33,512 nt of DNA from an uncultured Clostridia bacterium. Lineage in GTDB: Bacteria > Bacillota > Clostridia > Oscillospirales > Ruminococcaceae. How positions within the stretch are numbered: the first letter of the stretch is position 1; each line of letters begins with the position of its first letter. Shown one piece after another: positions 31,109 through 33,512 of the stretch. The stretch covers positions 1-33,512 of the forward strand of contig CAMVDP010000020.1 in the NCBI GenBank assembly GCA_947166275.1. The letters are read 5' to 3'. A program made the position numbers and the translations under genes. The notes under the pieces were generated by a model. That model did no database searches. It was not told the DNA's origin and saw nothing but the letters and a program-made list of their open reading frames with translations.

Positions 31109-32434
31109 TTAACCGGCGGCTTTTTCTTTTTCTGTATGAAAAAGTTCACCTGTATTACTTTCCTCCGAAATCGTTTCAGAACTGTCCGCCGAGTCATCGT
31201 TGAACGGTGATACGAACGTACCATCCATATCCCCCGCAAGGAGTTTCTTGCGGTCTTTGGAGATGTGCATATAAATGTTGCTCGTCGTTTCAATGTCCGC
31301 GTGGCGAAGCCATGACTTTATCGCTTCAATATCCCAGCCCTTATCGAAAAGGATACTTGCCGTACTGTGCCTCAGATCATGGAACCGCATTTCGGGAAGA
31401 TCGTGCCGTTTGAGCGCCCGCTGGAATGAACGCGTTATGCAGTCGGGGCGATACAGCCGTCCGTCATCATGCGTAAAGACGTAATCCGACTCCGTGTAGA
31501 GCAAGCCGTATTCCTCACGGAACTTCTCTTTCTGCTCCTTTATCCTAAGAAGCAGCTCCTTGACATCGGGCATAAGTACGAAGGTGTTGTGACTGTTCTC
31601 GGTTTTGGTATCGTCCTGATACACGATGCTCCTGTGCTTTACAACGGTTGACTTTATCTCAAGCGTATCTTTCTCAAAGTCTATCGCGCTCCATTTAAGT
31701 CCCAGGACCTCACTTTTCCGCAAAGCGTAGTTTATTGCAACATATACAAGTGGATAAACTTCCTCGTCACGCAGCAGAACAAGCATTTTGTTCGCTTCTT
31801 CTGCCGTCATAAAGACATTCTTTGAAGCTGTATTTGACTTCGGCTTTTTGGGAACCGGTACATTGAGTGCGGGATTTCTCGGTATGTACTCCATTATCAC
31901 CGCTTCATTCAGAACTGCCTTGATAAGCTGCGCGTGACTTCTCAGTGAACGGTTGCCAAGCCCGCCGTCTTTCTTGTCAAGTCTGCCGCCTGTCGCCTTG
32001 TACTGATAATACATTGCGATATGCTTCGGTCTGACTTCGCCAAGAGTAAGATTCAGTCTTTTGAAATACGGTATGATATGACGGTTTGCATACACCTCAT
32101 ACCCCTCAAGCGTGATCTGACGTATCTCGCCCTGTTTACGCCGGAGCCAGTCTGCGATATAGTCGGTAAAGAGTAAGCTGCTTGCCGCAAACGCCGGTGT
32201 GTCTGCAAGCTCAGCCTTTCGGGCAGCTTCTTCGCTTTCGTATTTCTTGATAGTCTCGAACATCATTCGGTTTGCGACGGCACGATTTCTTGTCGTTGCG
32301 GGTAATCCTGTCGAGATCCATTTTTGAGACTTCTTTTCGGGATCTGCACTCCGCTTTCCGGGATTGAACGTTGCATATTCTCCGTACAGCACCATGACCC
32401 ATCTGTCGTGTTTGATTGTTAAACTGCCTGTCAT
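31109..32434 (-). CDS. int: Tyrosine recombinase/integrase (Tn916 Int-like)
   Basis: A 441-aa site-specific recombinase. It has an N-terminal arm-binding-like region (~1-60), a SAM-like core-binding domain (~88-190) and a catalytic domain (~210-400). All active-site residues are visible: Arg239 (YALRKSEVLG), Lys277 (TKTEN), His352 and Arg355 (FHDLRH), His378 (LRHAD) and the nucleophile Tyr388 (SNIYMHI). It should cut and rejoin att sites to insert and excise the element. I start at the third ATG (32432-32434) because GGAGG lies five bases upstream; two earlier ATGs lack a site. Own promoter at 32482-32510. The C-terminal ~35 residues are low-complexity and acidic/Ser-rich. Confidence 0.95.
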   Translation of the reverse strand: MTGSLTIKHDRWVMVLYGEYATFNPGKRSADPEKKSQKWISTGLPATTRNRAVANRMMFETIKKYESEEAARKAELADTPAFAASSLLFTDYIADWLRRKQGEIRQITLEGYEVYANRHIIPYFKRLNLTLGEVRPKHIAMYYQYKATGGRLDKKDGGLGNRSLRSHAQLIKAVLNEAVIMEYIPRNPALNVPVPKKPKSNTASKNVFMTAEEANKMLVLLRDEEVYPLVYVAINYALRKSEVLGLKWSAIDFEKDTLEIKSTVVKHRSIVYQDDTKTENSHNTFVLMPDVKELLLRIKEQKEKFREEYGLLYTESDYVFTHDDGRLYRPDCITRSFQRALKRHDLPEMRFHDLRHSTASILFDKGWDIEAIKSWLRHADIETTSNIYMHISKDRKKLLAGDMDGTFVSPFNDDSADSSETISEESNTGELFHTEKEKAAG

Positions 32435-32481
32435 TATAACCTCCATTTCCGACATTAGGCAGTATTTTTAGTGATATGCTC

Positions 32482-32510
32482 ATTGTACCACATTAAAGCG
32501 CCACAGTCAA
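32482..32510 (-). promoter_or_regulatory. Promoter of the integrase gene
   Basis: TTGACT (32505-32510), 17 bp, TACAAT (32482-32487), with extended -10 TGG. It lies between the excisionase terminator and the integrase start, so the integrase can be made independently of the excisionase. Confidence 0.82.
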
Positions 32511-32516
32511 TATTTT

Positions 32517-32544
32517 AAGAAAAATTTTTGCCTTACCGGCAAAA
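32517..32544 (-). terminator. Terminator between excisionase and integrase genes
   Basis: On the minus strand TTTTGCC pairs with GGCAAAA (arms 32538-32544 and 32526-32532) around a five-base loop, followed by ATTTTTC. Confidence 0.8.
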
Positions 32545-32546
32545 GT

Positions 32547-32744
32547 TCATTTTGTCCGCGTATCACGCGAAACAAAATCTATGACAGATGTTTTCAGGAT
32601 ACGGTACTTGTTGCCGATCATGAAATTCTTTATCTGATTGGACTGCAAGATCTCATAAGCCTTGTTCATACCGATACCGAGCATTTTGGTAAGCTCCTTT
32701 ACCCCCACAACATCGGGATATTCAGTAAAGATAGTAGTTTCCAC
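32547..32744 (-). CDS. Excisionase-like helix-turn-helix protein
   Basis: A 65-aa DNA-binding protein of the excisionase/HTH_17 type: GVKELTKMLGIGMNKAYEIL forms the winged helix-turn-helix and FMIGNKYRILKTSVIDFV the wing and last helix. Such proteins bend DNA at att sites and push the integrase towards excision. It starts with GTG at 32742-32744, preceded by AGGAGG. It is separated from the integrase by a terminator and the integrase promoter, so the two are set up for different control. Confidence 0.87.
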   Translation of the reverse strand: METTIFTEYPDVVGVKELTKMLGIGMNKAYEILQSNQIKNFMIGNKYRILKTSVIDFVSRDTRTK

Positions 32745-32791
32745 AGTATTCCTCCTTTGTAGATGTGTATAATATGTTTAAAAGAAATTTC

Positions 32792-32820
32792 ATTGTATCA
32801 TGTGCTGTTAATCTAAGCAG
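32792..32820 (-). promoter_or_regulatory. Possible promoter of the excisionase gene
   Basis: TACAAT (32792-32797) with an extended TGA, and a poor -35 (CTGCTT, 32815-32820) at 17 bp. The -10 region resembles those of the integrase promoter and of the repeated promoter at 33210-33238. Confidence 0.4.
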
Positions 32821-32875
32821 ACCGCGGGCAAAACGCTCCCGCGCATAGGTATTTCAACCTCTGCCCATTCCTATG
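32817..32875 (-). ncRNA. Candidate structured RNA with possible pseudoknot, upstream of the excisionase gene
   Basis: Read on the minus strand, hairpin 1 pairs CATAGG with CCTATG (arms 32870-32875 and 32844-32849, 20-nt loop). Hairpin 2 follows without a gap: CGCGGG with CCCGCG (arms 32838-32843 and 32823-32828). GCAGA in the loop of hairpin 1 (32860-32864) can pair with TCTGC just after hairpin 2 (32817-32821). I do not recognise the family. It is GC-rich inside an AT-rich region. Confidence 0.4.
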
Positions 32876-33064
32876 GTGCAGCCGTCACCGGAAGTATCAT
32901 TATGACCGTAAACCAATAAATCTTCTCGCTCGTTCCTTTATTACTTGACCAGCGTTTCAGTCGTTCAGCTCATCACCGATTCAGTTCATTACATAGAATT
33001 TCACCGATAACAGGAATGTCATCGCGTCTCTCGGCTTACGATCTTTTGTGCCTGCTTTTTCAAT

Positions 33065-33076
33065 TGTTAAAGAACC
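33065..33076 (-). promoter_or_regulatory. boxA-like antitermination motif
   Basis: On the minus strand GGTTCTTTAACA, matching 10 of 12 positions of the rRNA-leader boxA (TGCTCTTTAACA) bound by NusB/S10. It lies ~140 nt downstream of the promoter at 33210-33238. Confidence 0.4.
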
Positions 33077-33209
33077 TGTATAGATAAACATTACTTGCAT
33101 CATAACAAAATGTACTGTAATGCTTGTCCCGAAATATTAATGTCGTTTCACATTTTTAAGTTTTTTATTGAATTGATAATTATGATTATGTATTTTTTGT
33201 TCTGTATAT

Positions 33210-33238
33210 ATTGTATCACACGTTATTAAAGATGTAAA
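33210..33238 (-). promoter_or_regulatory. Promoter P1 of the element, towards the excisionase gene
   Basis: TTTACA (33233-33238), 17 bp, TACAAT (33210-33215), with extended -10 TGA. Its spacer carries the 14-bp repeat. Confidence 0.65.
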
Positions 33239-33338
33239 CCCAATAAAACTTCAATTTGCAATTTTAAATTGAAGTATTATTTCCGATTTTGAGTCGGAGT
33301 ACGTTTTTGTATCTGCTTATATTCTATCACACGTTATT
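33214..33338. repeat. Two copies of a 14-bp direct repeat, 111 bp apart
   Basis: TATCACACGTTATT occurs at 33214-33227 and 33325-33338, in each case between the -35 and -10 boxes of a minus-strand promoter, the place where a repressor commonly binds. Confidence 0.9.
33243..33274 (-). terminator. Hairpin terminator or attenuator between the two repeated promoters
   Basis: CTTCAATTT pairs with AAATTGAAG (arms 33266-33274 and 33249-33257) and TTTTATT follows on the minus strand. A second small hairpin (TCCGA/TCGGA, 33282-33298) lies just before it in the direction of transcription from P2. Confidence 0.55.
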
Positions 33339-33348
33339 CAATATGAAA
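33321..33348 (-). promoter_or_regulatory. Promoter P2 of the element
   Basis: TAGAAT (33321-33326) with TTTCAT (33343-33348) at 16 bp; weaker than P1 but with the same spacer sequence. Confidence 0.45.
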
Positions 33349-33374
33349 TCCTAAAAAAGTGCTTTTTTAAACTC

Positions 33375-33400
33375 AAAAAAAGGTGATATTTTACCTTTTT
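33375..33400 (-). terminator. Terminator of a gene beyond the right edge
   Basis: On the minus strand AAAAAGGT pairs with ACCTTTTT and a run of T follows. It would end a transcript entering from outside the window, leaving the P2 promoter just downstream. Confidence 0.65.
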
Positions 33401-33512
33401 GGGGTACAGAATACTTATTTTTTCATCATGAAACCTTGAATTTAAGCGTAACTTCGGTGTTAGATCAAGCACCAGGACATGGTGTCGAATAATAATTCCT
33501 TTTAGTGCTATA

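Larger units (their letters stand above)
31009..33512. mobile_element. Integrase/excisionase end of an integrated element (partial)
   Basis: A tyrosine recombinase gene and an excisionase-like gene lie against the 3' end of tRNA-Pro, the standard layout of a tRNA-integrated conjugative element or phage. The part to the right is clearly more AT-rich than the rest of the window. No phage structural or conjugation gene is visible because the element runs past the window edge, and a second copy of the tRNA 3' end does not occur in the window. Confidence 0.75.
32745..33512 (-). other. ~770-bp region without a convincing gene
   Basis: No frame with a good start site or recognisable product is seen. 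The region holds two repeated promoters, two terminators, a boxA-like motif and the structured segment described separately, all oriented towards the excisionase gene, so it may be a long regulatory leader. A 40-codon frame on the minus strand (32981-33103, containing TGSLTIEKAGTKDRK) has no ribosome-binding site and is not called as a gene. Confidence 0.6.

Noticed and set aside
33344-33512. Open minus-strand frame at the right edge
   Set aside because: It is AT-rich, runs straight through a good terminator hairpin at 33375-33400 and shows no known motif; it may be chance.

Overview
The window looks like a chromosomal segment of a Gram-positive anaerobe of the class Clostridia, most likely a Ruminococcus-like member of the Oscillospiraceae. 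I infer this from strong AGGAGG ribosome-binding sites, textbook sigma-A promoters (TTGACA/17 bp/TATAAT), a glycogen phosphorylase and phosphotransacetylase of fermentative metabolism, SpoIIE-type phosphatases, a G5/3D cell-wall protein and a Tn916-type integrase. No rRNA gene or CRISPR array is present.

Layout. 1-3182 (minus strand): the N-terminal part of a membrane-anchored Mur ligase coupled to an alpha/beta hydrolase, then five very small or low-complexity uncharacterised genes, four of them in a cluster behind a promoter and a ~170-nt leader. 3418-5532 (plus): a metallophosphoesterase with an altered active site, a 70-aa protein, an RluA-type pseudouridine synthase and a 69-aa protein. 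5538-9815 (minus): glycogen phosphorylase and asparagine synthetase. 9963-15077 (plus): pgi, a small P-loop protein, rpmF, a PDZ/radical SAM (DUF512) protein and a G5/3D surface protein. 15122-20726 (minus): a five-gene partner-switching operon (degenerate GGDEF protein, RsbW-type kinase, STAS antagonist, two SpoIIE/RsbU phosphatases with different sensors). 20851-21931 (plus): pta. 22005-26997 (minus): MoxR ATPase, DUF58, membrane transglutaminase, biotin ligase. 27120-30626 (minus): gltX and a divergent metG. 30810-31008 (plus): tRNA-Leu(CAG) and tRNA-Pro(CGG). 31009-33512: the integrase/excisionase end of an integrated element whose far end is outside the window.

How the parts work together. 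Most of the window is housekeeping, in short operons separated by clear terminators, several of them bidirectional between convergent genes. The partner-switching operon is a complete phosphorylation switch (kinase, antagonist, two phosphatases sensing different inputs), but no sigma factor lies beside it and its first gene is a GGDEF-like protein that has lost key residues, so its output is unknown. The mobile element end carries an unusual ~750-bp AT-rich non-coding region with two repeated promoters, a terminator between them, a boxA-like motif and a potential pseudoknot, all oriented towards xis/int. That region and the partner-switching operon are the places most likely to hold undescribed biology.
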